DNA of 64,000 nt from Corallococcus macrosporus (GTDB taxonomy: Bacteria; Myxococcota; Myxococcia; Myxococcales; Myxococcaceae). Every line of letters begins with the position of its first letter. Position 1 is the first letter of the stretch. The DNA is taken from contig NZ_JAFIMU010000007.1 in the NCBI RefSeq assembly GCF_017302985.1, forward strand, positions 2,743,001-2,807,000. The letters run 5' to 3'. Under the pieces are notes generated by a model. It had not been told where the DNA came from, did no database searches, and saw nothing but the letters and a program-made list of their open reading frames with translations. A program made the position numbers and the translations under genes. Of this stretch, positions 8,392-16,007 are shown in pieces.

Positions 8392-8820
8392 ATGAGCTCG
8401 CAGCGGAAACCACCAGAGATCAGTCTGGAATCGCTGATCATTTCGGGGGCTGTCATCCTGGTCGACCACCCTGAAGGATTCATCTATGGCAACCAGACGC
8501 ATGATGTTGCTTGCCGTCACAGTGAAACGGTGGGTTATCTCCTGCCGCTCCCAGGTGCTCCCGAGCTCTTCATGGGGGCCTGCTGGAAGTCGTGGTCAGA
8601 GCCACCTCCTCCTGACCTGATTGCCCGGTTGGAAGCTGGCATCGGCGCCATGGCGCAGGACGTCTTCTTCGACTTCCGGATTGAGCCGCATCCTGACAAT
8701 GGTGAAGCGTGGCTTCGGTGCTCGTTCTTGAGTGGACCGCTCTCGGGCGAAGACATCCCCGACGCCCCATCACGGGAATCTCGGCTGGAGGGCTGGCTGA
8801 CCTGGTCCAATTGCGACTGA
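8392..8820 (+). CDS. Hypothetical protein, possibly DUF6210-like
   Basis: The 142-residue protein has no signal peptide or membrane segment. The N-terminal half (AVILVDHPEGFIYGNQTHDVACRH followed by GYLLPLP) recalls, from memory, the DUF6210 family, but this is not certain. Function is unknown. ATG 8392 is preferred over an upstream in-frame ATG at 8329 because the recognisable fold begins near it. The codon use is slightly less GC-biased than in its neighbours, which together with the accessory genes that follow suggests a variable region. Confidence 0.6.
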   Translation: MSSQRKPPEISLESLIISGAVILVDHPEGFIYGNQTHDVACRHSETVGYLLPLPGAPELFMGACWKSWSEPPPPDLIARLEAGIGAMAQDVFFDFRIEPHPDNGEAWLRCSFLSGPLSGEDIPDAPSRESRLEGWLTWSNCD

Positions 8821-8993
8821 GCCATCCCCTCTTTTGAGGGTTGGGGAGGTGGCGCGTGGAGATTTCGGCCAGCAGCCGCTGCATGTTCGTGGGCATGGTG
8901 CCGCCCTTCAATCCACATCAGGGCGCTCAGGACTCGCGTGTCGGGTCTGGAAGCCTGGCGTGGGGCGGGCGGCTTGGGTAGGGTCCAGGTTCG

Positions 8994-9917
8994 ATGCCAC
9001 GCACCCTACCTGGCTGGTTCACTGTCCTGTTCGTCCTCGTAGCCACGCCAGCCCTGGCGGGGCCGCGGGAGAAGGCGCAGGTCCGGACCCTGGTGCTGTC
9101 GGAGCATCCGGACGACGCTGCCCACCGCATCCACGTGGCTGGGGAAATCGTCACGGTGCTGCGCTTCGAGCAGCCTTGCGACCCGCTCAAGACAAAGCTG
9201 CTTGGCTGGGAGGGGCGGTTTGAACCGGTACTGGTTGCAGGGAAGCGGGTGGTGATCGAACCCCTTCGTGCCCTCGCTCCGGATGAGAGTGTTCCCCTGC
9301 TCGTGACGCTCGCGGATGGATCGGCGCTGTCGTTCTTGCTGAGGCCTCCCGTGGAGGAGGTGGGAAGGGCGGATCAGCAGGTGGACGTCTTCAAGGACCG
9401 GGAGAGCTATCAGGCCCTGGTCTCCGTCCTGACGCGCACACTCAAGGCGAAGAACGAGCTGGAGGTGGAGAACGCGCGGTTGCGTGAAGAGGAAACCTCC
9501 GCGGACCACGCGCTGGCGGCGCTGCTGGTTTCAGGAGCGGAGGCGCAGACACCGTTCAGGCGGCGGCACACGTGGAACGGAAAGGACGTGGATGCCCAGC
9601 TCTCGATGAGGGTCTATTCGGGTAAGGGCAAGGCGGCGGTCATGCTCAGCGTGACGAACCAAAGTGAGGACCGGAACTGGCGCTTGTCCCAGACGAAGCT
9701 CTTCTCGTCCTCCAGTCGCGCGCCCAGGACCGTGGCCATTCGGGCCGAACGCGAGTCGATCGCCGTGGGGCAGACAGGTGCCATCGCGTTCGTGGTGGAC
9801 CGCAGTGCGTTCCTCAATCCAGAGGGAAAGTTCGAGGAGCTGGCGCTGGAGGTCTACCAGCATGATGGGCGCCTCCAGGCCTTCGTGCTTCTGGATCCCC
9901 AATTGGTGCGTGAGTAA
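8994..9917 (+). CDS. DUF2381 / TIGR02268 myxobacterial paralogous-family protein, exported
   Basis: The 307-residue protein opens with a signal peptide (WFTVLFVLVATPALAGP). It then shows features of the Myxococcus paralogous family TIGR02268 (DUF2381): VRTLVLSEHPDDAAHRIHVAGEIVTVLRF, a coiled-coil stretch (about residues 135-170), and a C-terminal beta-rich domain ending LQAFVLLDPQL. The function of this expanded family is unknown; members are often next to Ser/Thr kinases. Here it instead heads an operon with two small lipoproteins (10-nt gaps), suggesting that the three act together at the envelope. Confidence 0.8.
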   Translation: MPRTLPGWFTVLFVLVATPALAGPREKAQVRTLVLSEHPDDAAHRIHVAGEIVTVLRFEQPCDPLKTKLLGWEGRFEPVLVAGKRVVIEPLRALAPDESVPLLVTLADGSALSFLLRPPVEEVGRADQQVDVFKDRESYQALVSVLTRTLKAKNELEVENARLREEETSADHALAALLVSGAEAQTPFRRRHTWNGKDVDAQLSMRVYSGKGKAAVMLSVTNQSEDRNWRLSQTKLFSSSSRAPRTVAIRAERESIAVGQTGAIAFVVDRSAFLNPEGKFEELALEVYQHDGRLQAFVLLDPQLVRE

Positions 9918-9927
9918 GAGCCGGGCC

Positions 9928-10428
9928 ATGGCCTCCATGAAGCTCGAACGCGTGTGCTGTCTTGCCTTGTGGATACTGGCCTCGGGATGCGCGGGCCCGA
10001 CAATGGGACGCGTGTCGCTTCGAGCTGATGGGACGCCAGGACCCGAGCCGTGCTCGGAAGAGGCGCTTACGGCGATGCGCTATCTGCGGCTGCCGGTGGG
10101 GGCCGGCGCTCTCGTCGAGTTTGATGTGAACCAGGGCGACGCCGAACCCGTCACGCTCTACGAGGGCCGGGTCGAGAGCATGCTGTTGAGCGACCTGGGA
10201 CCGCTGGACTCGCCCACGCGGCTCTACGGCTACGTGTGGACGGACGGGCCCGAGGTGGTCATCCGCTACTACGAAGCGCGTCCCCCGAACTCGGAAGCGC
10301 GAATGCCCGTCTGCGCGGTGGTTCGCATGGCCAAGGGACAGATGCGGAAGCTGTCTGACTCTCCCGCGGGAATCGCCGTCATCAAGTACTCGCGAGGCGG
10401 CGTCTTCATCGTGAACAAGTTCCTCTAA
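9928..10428 (+). CDS. Small lipoprotein, tandem copy 1
   Basis: The 166-residue protein has a lipoprotein signal ending in ASGC with Cys21 as lipidation site. The mature part carries a conserved pattern shared with the next gene: ADGTPGPE.CSEEAL.AMRYLRL, an LYGYVWT segment, and the ending YSRGGVFIV.KFL. Function unknown. It begins 10 nt after the DUF2381 stop and is followed 10 nt later by its paralog of identical length. The start at 9928 (MASMK) is chosen because it aligns with the paralog start (MASRT); ATG 9937 is an alternative. Confidence 0.75.
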   Translation: MASMKLERVCCLALWILASGCAGPTMGRVSLRADGTPGPEPCSEEALTAMRYLRLPVGAGALVEFDVNQGDAEPVTLYEGRVESMLLSDLGPLDSPTRLYGYVWTDGPEVVIRYYEARPPNSEARMPVCAVVRMAKGQMRKLSDSPAGIAVIKYSRGGVFIVNKFL

Positions 10429-10438
10429 GCTCCACGGG

Positions 10439-10939
10439 ATGGCCTCCAGGACGTTTGAGTTCGCATGCGGTCTTTTCTGCATGGCCCTGATCACGGGTTG
10501 CGCGGGTACCGCGGCAGGGAAGGTGCGCACGCGGCCCGACGGGACTCCAGGACCCGAGAAATGCTCGGAAGAGGCACTCGTGGCGATGCGCTACCTGCGA
10601 TTGGGCGTGGGAGACGGCGCAACGGTCGAGTTCGATGCGAACCAGGTGAATGCCTGGCCCATCACCCTTCATGAGGGGCATATCGAAAGTGTGTTGATCG
10701 ATGACCTGGGGACGCTGGAGGCACCGGCGCGTCTCTATGGATACGTCTGGACGAGCGGACCTCAGGCGGTCATCCGCTATTTCGAGGCACTTCCGCCGGG
10801 CGCATCACAGCGTGTACCCATTTGCGCGGTGGTCCGGACGGCCAAGGGGCAGATGCGGAAGCTGCCGGGTTCACGCCCAGGGACCGCCATCCTCGAATAC
10901 TCGCGAGGGGGCGTCTTCATCGTGGACGAGTTCCTCTAA
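10439..10939 (+). CDS. Small lipoprotein, tandem copy 2
   Basis: This 166-residue paralog of the preceding gene has the lipobox ITGC with Cys21 at the same position. It shares DGTPGPEKCSEEALVAMRYLRL, EFDANQV, LYGYVWTSGP, VRTAKGQMRKL and EYSRGGVFIVDEFL, with no gaps apparent. It arose by tandem duplication. It is the last gene of the DUF2381 operon; a perfect palindrome at 10963-10987 follows its stop. No function is known for either copy. Confidence 0.75.
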   Translation: MASRTFEFACGLFCMALITGCAGTAAGKVRTRPDGTPGPEKCSEEALVAMRYLRLGVGDGATVEFDANQVNAWPITLHEGHIESVLIDDLGTLEAPARLYGYVWTSGPQAVIRYFEALPPGASQRVPICAVVRTAKGQMRKLPGSRPGTAILEYSRGGVFIVDEFL

Positions 10940-10962
10940 GCCCCGGGGCGGCGAACCGCACG

Positions 10963-10987
10963 AACTGGTCCGACAGTCGGACCAGTT
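10963..10987. repeat. Perfect palindrome with TCCGACAGTCGGA core
   Basis: The arms AACTGGTCCGAC and GTCGGACCAGTT flank a single A, a perfect 12-bp inverted repeat. It lies 23 nt after the tandem lipoprotein stop. The core TCCGACAGTCGGA recurs in a longer palindrome at 41527-41553 and partly at 41620-41633, so it looks like a member of an interspersed repeat family. It has no T-tract on either side, which argues against a simple terminator. Confidence 0.75.
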
Positions 10988-11070
10988 GGGACTGGACCGG
11001 GCGGGAGGGGGCCAGCCTGGATGTCCAGAGGCTTGGAACGCTCCCTGCAACAAGCAACATGGAGGCAGTC

Positions 11071-11928
11071 ATGATCGTCGTCACGGGAGCCACGGGCCGG
11101 TTGGGCCGCTTCGTCATTGAAGGCCTGTTGAAGAAGGTCCCTGCCAACCAGGTCGCGGTCGTGGCACGCAATCCGGACAAGGCCCGGGATTGGGCCGGGC
11201 GTGGCGTGCAGGTGCGCAAGGCGGACTACAGCCATCCGGAGACGTGGGACGGCGTGTTCTCTCACGGAGACACCGTGCTGCTCATCTCCTCCAGCGAGGT
11301 GGGCCAGCGGCGCAAGCAACACCAGACCGTGGTGGACGCGGCGAAGAGGGCGGGCGTGAAGCTGCTGGCGTACACGAGCATCTTGCACGCGGACACGTCA
11401 CGAATCGTGCTGGCTCCAGAGCACCTGGACACGGAGAAGGCCATCCGCGCGTCAGGGCTTCCATTCGTGTTCCTGCGGCACAGTTGGTACGTGGAGAACT
11501 ACACGGAAGCCGCGAAGCGGACGCTGGAGCAGGGCGTGCTCCGGGGCTGCGCGAAGGACGGCCGCGTCGCTCCCGCCACGCGCCAGGACTACGCGGACGC
11601 AGCCGTCGCGGTGCTCACCGGCACGGGCCATGAGAACCAGGTGTACGAGCTCGCCGGTGACACGGGCTTCACGCTGGCGGAGTACGCGGCGGAGCTGTCG
11701 CGCCAGTCCGGCAGGACCGTGCCGTACCAGGACCTGCCCCCGGCCGAGTTCGCCGCCGCGCTCCAGCAGGCCGGTCTGCCCAAGGGCTACGCCGACGTGC
11801 TGGCGAACGCGGACGAAGGCATCGCCCGAGGCGACCTGGACGACTCCAGCCGCACGCTGAGCCGCCTCATCGGCCGGCCCACCACGACCCTGGCTGAAGC
11901 CCTGCCCGCTACGCTCAAGCAGGCCTGA
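11071..11928 (+). CDS. NAD(P)H-binding NmrA-like oxidoreductase, copy 2
   Basis: The 285-residue paralog of the gene at 7429 has the nucleotide motif TGATGRLG, ARNPDKA, LLAYTSILHADTS and HSWYVENYTE, and the identical block AVLTGTGHENQVYELAGD. It aligns without gaps and shares the ending SSRTLSRLIGRPT. GGAGG six nt upstream supports ATG 11071; ATG 11059 is in frame but has no better ribosome site. Unlike copy 1 it has no HxlR gene or matching operator upstream, so regulation has probably diverged. It is convergent with the immunity gene at 11941. Confidence 0.85.
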   Translation: MIVVTGATGRLGRFVIEGLLKKVPANQVAVVARNPDKARDWAGRGVQVRKADYSHPETWDGVFSHGDTVLLISSSEVGQRRKQHQTVVDAAKRAGVKLLAYTSILHADTSRIVLAPEHLDTEKAIRASGLPFVFLRHSWYVENYTEAAKRTLEQGVLRGCAKDGRVAPATRQDYADAAVAVLTGTGHENQVYELAGDTGFTLAEYAAELSRQSGRTVPYQDLPPAEFAAALQQAGLPKGYADVLANADEGIARGDLDDSSRTLSRLIGRPTTTLAEALPATLKQA

Positions 11929-11940
11929 ACTCTCACGGGT

Positions 11941-12345
11941 TCACCCGTCCTGGTGTCGAGCCATCACAAGCCACTTCTCGTCATGGGAACGCGGGGGCGG
12001 CAGGTCCGCGAGCACCTTCAAGAGCGTGTCCTCAATCTCCGCGAGGGAGTTCGCCAGCGCTTCAGGTGCGAGATGGGCCACATCCTCGAGTTCCGTCGCA
12101 AGGTGGATGGCACGACGGAGCTCGGGGTGGACTTCCATTGCTTCGAGTCGTGACAGCAGCGCCGGTCCGAGAAGCCGGCTGCACGCATAGGCGGGAGACA
12201 TGGCACCCAGGGCAATCACCCGGCACATGCCCAGAGCCGTGACCGCCACGAAGCGTTGCGACTCTTCGACGCCCGCAGCCTGGAGGGCGATGGCTTCAGT
12301 CGAGGCTCCATGGGGCGGATGTGGAGGATTCACAGGTTGCTCCAT
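11941..12345 (-). CDS. Candidate immunity protein for the SitA-like toxin (DUF3969-like)
   Basis: The 134-residue, mostly helical soluble protein has ALGMCRVIALGAMSPAYACSRLLGPALLSRLE and LATELEDVAHLAPEALANSLAEIEDTLLKVL, which recall the DUF3969 immunity-type family. Its ATG lies inside the toxin gene and overlaps the toxin's last 16 nt (12330-12345), so the two are translationally coupled. In known SitA systems the cognate immunity gene directly follows the toxin, as here. There is no signal peptide, as expected if it protects against a toxin acting in the cytoplasm. Confidence 0.65.
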   Translation of the reverse strand: MEQPVNPPHPPHGASTEAIALQAAGVEESQRFVAVTALGMCRVIALGAMSPAYACSRLLGPALLSRLEAMEVHPELRRAIHLATELEDVAHLAPEALANSLAEIEDTLLKVLADLPPPRSHDEKWLVMARHQDG

Positions 12346-13475
12346 CCGGCCTTCACCTTGAAGTTGAAGACCTTTCCGGACGCACTTTCGAAGTAGTGGA
12401 GGGACACCTTCTCGCTTCCGACCCAGCCATCCTTGTAGACCTTGACCCAGGTCCCAGGCTCGACTTCCCGCAGCTTCTCCAACAGTGCCTTGTTGGACAC
12501 GCTGTTCCGCGTCGTCCCATTCTGGACGGCCTTGAAGCCGGAAGGATACCCGGGAGCGTTCTTCACGCCGTCGTGGACGGAAGCCACCTCGCCGCTCCCA
12601 CCTGAAGGCGACAGGTTCCCAGCCCCCTCCCAAGCAGTCGCGGCCACGGCGGTGGATGCGACCCCCATGGTGAGGACGCCCTCCGCGAGCGAAATCGAAC
12701 GGACACCGCCGGAGGCCGCGGCGGTCAGACGGAGTCCTGCGTTGGTTTCCGCCGCGAGAGCCGCCCGGGCGAAGCCCGGGAGCATGGGGCCTTTCGCGGC
12801 CACGTTCGAAGCTCCACCCAGGGCCGCCGTGAGCGCCAGGATGAGGACCCGGGCGCCACTGGTTCCCATGACCTTGCCGAAGCGGTGCCCTGCATCCTTC
12901 AGTTCCTCGACGGTCACCGCCCGCTCCGTCTCATCGGACAGGCGCTCCCAACCCTTCACGAGTTGGACGAAGGTCTCCAGTCCCACGTACGCGATGAGAT
13001 AGGTGGTGAGTGCGATGGCGACGAGCTTCGTGATGGGCTCGGGCATCACGAGCAGGGCCATGTAGGCCGCCATGCCCGTGGAGATCATGGCCTTGAGCAT
13101 CAGGGGGTTGACCACCTCCGCCACCGCACCCTGCACGCCCTCCCAGACACCGTCCCATGCGAAGGACAGCGCCAGCCTTCTGCGCGCACTGGCATCCAGG
13201 AAGGAGAAGCCGCCGTCCAGCGCTGGGTCCCAGGAAGCGAGTTGGAGGCGGGAGCGAGGCTGCTGCTCGGACTGGAGTGGGAGACGCACCTCCAGCACGA
13301 GCTGGAGCAGCACCTCCCGGAATGCGTCCTCGGGGATGGGAACGGGATCCACACTCCGGGGCGGCGTGTAGACGATGGAGGCGCCATCCTCCGTGTCCAA
13401 CTGGATCACGCGGGAGGTTGCACACCCCGCGCAGAGCAGCCCCAGGAGCAGAAGGCCCACGCCGCGTTGTTTCAT
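12330..13475 (-). CDS. SitA-type polymorphic toxin lipoprotein
   Basis: The 381-residue protein starts with a lipoprotein signal (GLLLLGLLCAGC, Cys18), then the CATSRVIQLDTEDG segment and a hydrophobic-helix domain around residues 125-290 (LVAIALTTYLIAYVGLETF, DAGHRFGKVMGTSGARV). This layout matches SitA-family toxins of myxobacteria. Those toxins are exchanged between kin by TraA/TraB outer-membrane exchange and kill cells lacking immunity. The last 75 or so residues form a separate, likely toxic domain (KALLEKLREVEPGTWVKVYK, ending FKVKAGWSNL) of unassigned activity. GGAGGACGAC precedes ATG 13475. A coupled immunity candidate follows. Confidence 0.75.
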   Translation of the reverse strand: MKQRGVGLLLLGLLCAGCATSRVIQLDTEDGASIVYTPPRSVDPVPIPEDAFREVLLQLVLEVRLPLQSEQQPRSRLQLASWDPALDGGFSFLDASARRRLALSFAWDGVWEGVQGAVAEVVNPLMLKAMISTGMAAYMALLVMPEPITKLVAIALTTYLIAYVGLETFVQLVKGWERLSDETERAVTVEELKDAGHRFGKVMGTSGARVLILALTAALGGASNVAAKGPMLPGFARAALAAETNAGLRLTAAASGGVRSISLAEGVLTMGVASTAVAATAWEGAGNLSPSGGSGEVASVHDGVKNAPGYPSGFKAVQNGTTRNSVSNKALLEKLREVEPGTWVKVYKDGWVGSEKVSLHYFESASGKVFNFKVKAGWSNL

Positions 13476-13499
13476 GTCGTCCTCCCGGCAAGCTGACCT

Positions 13500-13543
13500 G
13501 AAAAACACCACGGGGGAGCGGTCCATGACGGACGGCTCCCCCG
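13500..13543 (-). terminator. Rho-independent terminator of the desaturase gene
   Basis: On the minus strand the arms CGGGGGAGC and GCTCCCCCG form a strong stem followed by TGGTGTTTTTC. It lies directly after the desaturase stop and before the toxin gene, separating the two transcripts. Confidence 0.65.
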
Positions 13544-13568
13544 CGTTGCTTCAAGTCTGGACCCTGCT

Positions 13569-14354
13569 TCAGGCCGCCTGGGCGCCTCGGGCCACTTCGC
13601 GCGGCTCCGGGTAGACCGCTCGCTGGGGCGTGGTGATGCGGATGACGCCCAGCTTCGACAGCACGCGCATCACCTGCCACGTGGGGTCGATTTCGAAGGC
13701 CCGCGCCGCGAAGTTCGGGCTGCTGCCGTACTTGTGGTGGTTGTTCTGGAACAGCTCCCCCATGCACAGCACGTCCACCGGCAGCGTGTTGCGCGACTTG
13801 TCCGTGCCGTTGAAGTTCCGGTAGCCGTACTTGTGCCCGCACCAGTTCACGATGGCGCCGTGCACCGGCCCCATCACGAAGTGCACCGGCAACAGCAGGA
13901 ACTGCCAGGGCGACGTCGCGAACGTCACGTAGAACGCCGTGTACAGCGCCACCCACCCCAGCACCGCCCACCAGGACTGCCCCAGCGTCTCGTCCACCAG
14001 CTTCCACTCCGGATAGCCACCCTCGAAGCGCGGCTCCGGCTGGATGCGGCGCGACACGATGCCCGTGTAGCGCTCCTTCGTGTGCCACATCATCCGCATC
14101 ACGTCCTTGAAGTAGTGCGGTGAGTGCGGGTCGTTCTCCGTGTCGGAGTACGCGTGGTGCTCGCGGTGCAGGATGGCGTAGGCGCGCGGCGACAGGTACG
14201 ACGAGCCCTGCACCAGGTAGGTGAGCAGGTGCATCACCTTCTCCGTGCGCGGCCCCATGCTGTACATGCGGTGCGCCGCGTAACGGTGCTGGAAGAAGCT
14301 CTGGAAGAAGACGCAGAGCAGCCAGTGACTGATGAAGAAGATGACGATGGCCAT
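13569..14354 (-). CDS. Acyl-lipid/acyl-CoA fatty acid desaturase
   Basis: The 261-residue integral membrane protein has the three histidine boxes of diiron desaturases: HRYAAHR, HREHHAYSD and QNNHHKYG, with hydrophobic spans at the N-terminus and around residues 125-160. It probably introduces a cis double bond in membrane fatty acids, acting at the cytoplasmic face. It is somewhat short because the N-terminal membrane segment begins almost at once; no earlier in-frame start with a ribosome site is evident. It is divergent from bioA. Confidence 0.9.
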   Translation of the reverse strand: MAIVIFFISHWLLCVFFQSFFQHRYAAHRMYSMGPRTEKVMHLLTYLVQGSSYLSPRAYAILHREHHAYSDTENDPHSPHYFKDVMRMMWHTKERYTGIVSRRIQPEPRFEGGYPEWKLVDETLGQSWWAVLGWVALYTAFYVTFATSPWQFLLLPVHFVMGPVHGAIVNWCGHKYGYRNFNGTDKSRNTLPVDVLCMGELFQNNHHKYGSSPNFAARAFEIDPTWQVMRVLSKLGVIRITTPQRAVYPEPREVARGAQAA

Positions 14355-14517
14355 GACTCTCCCGTGCTGACAGACACAGGGCTAACACCCCCCCTGTCAC
14401 GGCAATGTCAGCGCTCCCCACGTCACCGGCACCTGTCCGCAGGTGGATAAGGAACCGTTGCGGGCCGCTTCAGGGGAGGGCAGAAGTGCACACCTCGCAC
14501 TCCCAGGAGACTCCACC

Positions 14518-15849
14518 GTGGACCGGGCAACCCTCGTCGGACTCGACAAGCAGCACGTCTGGCACCCCTACACCGCCATGGAGCAGTACATCGCGAAGAC
14601 GGATCCGCTCGTCGTCGTGCGCGCGGAGGGCGTCTGGCTCCATGACGCCGACGGCCAGCGTTACCTGGACGCCAACGGCTCCTGGTGGGTGTCCACCCTG
14701 GGACACCGCCACCCGCGCCTCGTGCACGCACTCACCGAGCAACTGGGCAGCCTGGCCCACGTCTCCCTCGCGGGCATCACCCACGGCCCGGCGGCCCGGC
14801 TGGGTGAGGAGCTGACCGCCATTGCCCCGGGCGCGGACCGGGCGGACGTGCCCTCGGGACAGAAGCTGTCGCGCGTCTTCTATTCGGACAACGGCAGCAC
14901 CGCGGTGGAGGTGGCCATCAAGATGGCCGCCCAGTACTGGGCGCAGAACGGCCGCCCCCGCCGCACCCGCTTCATCACGCTGACGGGCGCCTTCCACGGC
15001 GAGACGATTGGCGCCACCAGCGTGGGCGGCGTGCAGGAGTTCCGCGACGTGTTCGGCCCGCTCCTCTTCGACGTGGTGCACGTGCCGTCCCCCGCCGAAC
15101 CCGACGGCCACGCGCGCGCCCTGGCGCAGGTGAAGGCCGCGCTCGCCGCCGACCCGGACGGCATCGCGGGCGTCATCCTGGAGCCCGTCATCCAGGGCGC
15201 GGCGGGCATGTGGATGTCGTCGCCGGACTTCGTGCGCGAGGTGCGCGAGGCCACGCGCGCGGTGGACACCTTCCTCATCGCCGACGAGGTCTTCACCGGC
15301 ATGGGCCGCACCGGCGCGCGCTTCGCGGTGGACCTGGCCGGCGTGATGCCGGACCTGCTGTGCCTGGCCAAGGCGCTCAGCGGGGGCCTGCTGCCCTTCG
15401 CCGCCACGCTCGCGTCGGAGCGCATCTTCCAGGGCTTCCTGGGGGCGAAGGACCGGGCGCTCTATTACGGCCACTCGTACTGCGGCAACCCGCTGGGCGC
15501 GGCCGTGGCGCGCGAGGTGCTGGCCGTGTACCGCGACGAGGACGTGCTGGGGCAGGTCCAGCGCAAGGCCCCGCGCGTGAAGGCCGCCTTCGAGCGCATG
15601 GCCGCCACCCTCCCCGGGCTCGTGCGCCCGCGCGCGGTGGGCATGGTGGGCGCGGTGGACCTGGGCGGCGGAGGCTACTTCGCCGACAGCGGCTGGCGCG
15701 TGTACGAGGCCGCCCGCCGCCGGGGCCTGTACCTGCGCCCCATGGGCAACACGGTCTACATCGCCCCCGCGCTCAACATCCCGGACGCGGACCTGGACCT
15801 GCTGCTCGCGGGCGTGGAGGACAGCCTGCGCGAGGTGGCCGCGGGCTGA
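14518..15849 (+). CDS. bioA: Adenosylmethionine-8-amino-7-oxononanoate transaminase
   Basis: The 443-residue class-III aminotransferase begins LDKQHVWHPYTAMEQY, a hallmark of BioA (SAM-dependent DAPA synthesis in biotin biosynthesis). PLP-site features include GAFHGETIGATSVGG, FLIADEVFTGMGRTG and the Schiff-base Lys in CLAKALSGG. GTG 14518 is preceded by AGGAG at good spacing and gives the normal length; an upstream GTG at 14443 adds an unlikely leader. No other biotin gene is in the window, so bioA is separated from bioF/bioB/bioD here. Confidence 0.92.
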   Translation: MDRATLVGLDKQHVWHPYTAMEQYIAKTDPLVVVRAEGVWLHDADGQRYLDANGSWWVSTLGHRHPRLVHALTEQLGSLAHVSLAGITHGPAARLGEELTAIAPGADRADVPSGQKLSRVFYSDNGSTAVEVAIKMAAQYWAQNGRPRRTRFITLTGAFHGETIGATSVGGVQEFRDVFGPLLFDVVHVPSPAEPDGHARALAQVKAALAADPDGIAGVILEPVIQGAAGMWMSSPDFVREVREATRAVDTFLIADEVFTGMGRTGARFAVDLAGVMPDLLCLAKALSGGLLPFAATLASERIFQGFLGAKDRALYYGHSYCGNPLGAAVAREVLAVYRDEDVLGQVQRKAPRVKAAFERMAATLPGLVRPRAVGMVGAVDLGGGGYFADSGWRVYEAARRRGLYLRPMGNTVYIAPALNIPDADLDLLLAGVEDSLREVAAG

Positions 15850-16007
15850 TGCCGGGGGACGGAGTGGCGGAGCGCCGCGTCCGTCCCCTCCGCCCGGCGC
15901 GTGCCGGGGAGCCCCCTCCCGCCTCCCGGTGCCCTCCAGGCTGGCACCGTGCGCATCCGTTGGGTCAGGCGCCATGCGGGTGCCGTCTTTCGGAGGAGGG
16001 AACCGCC

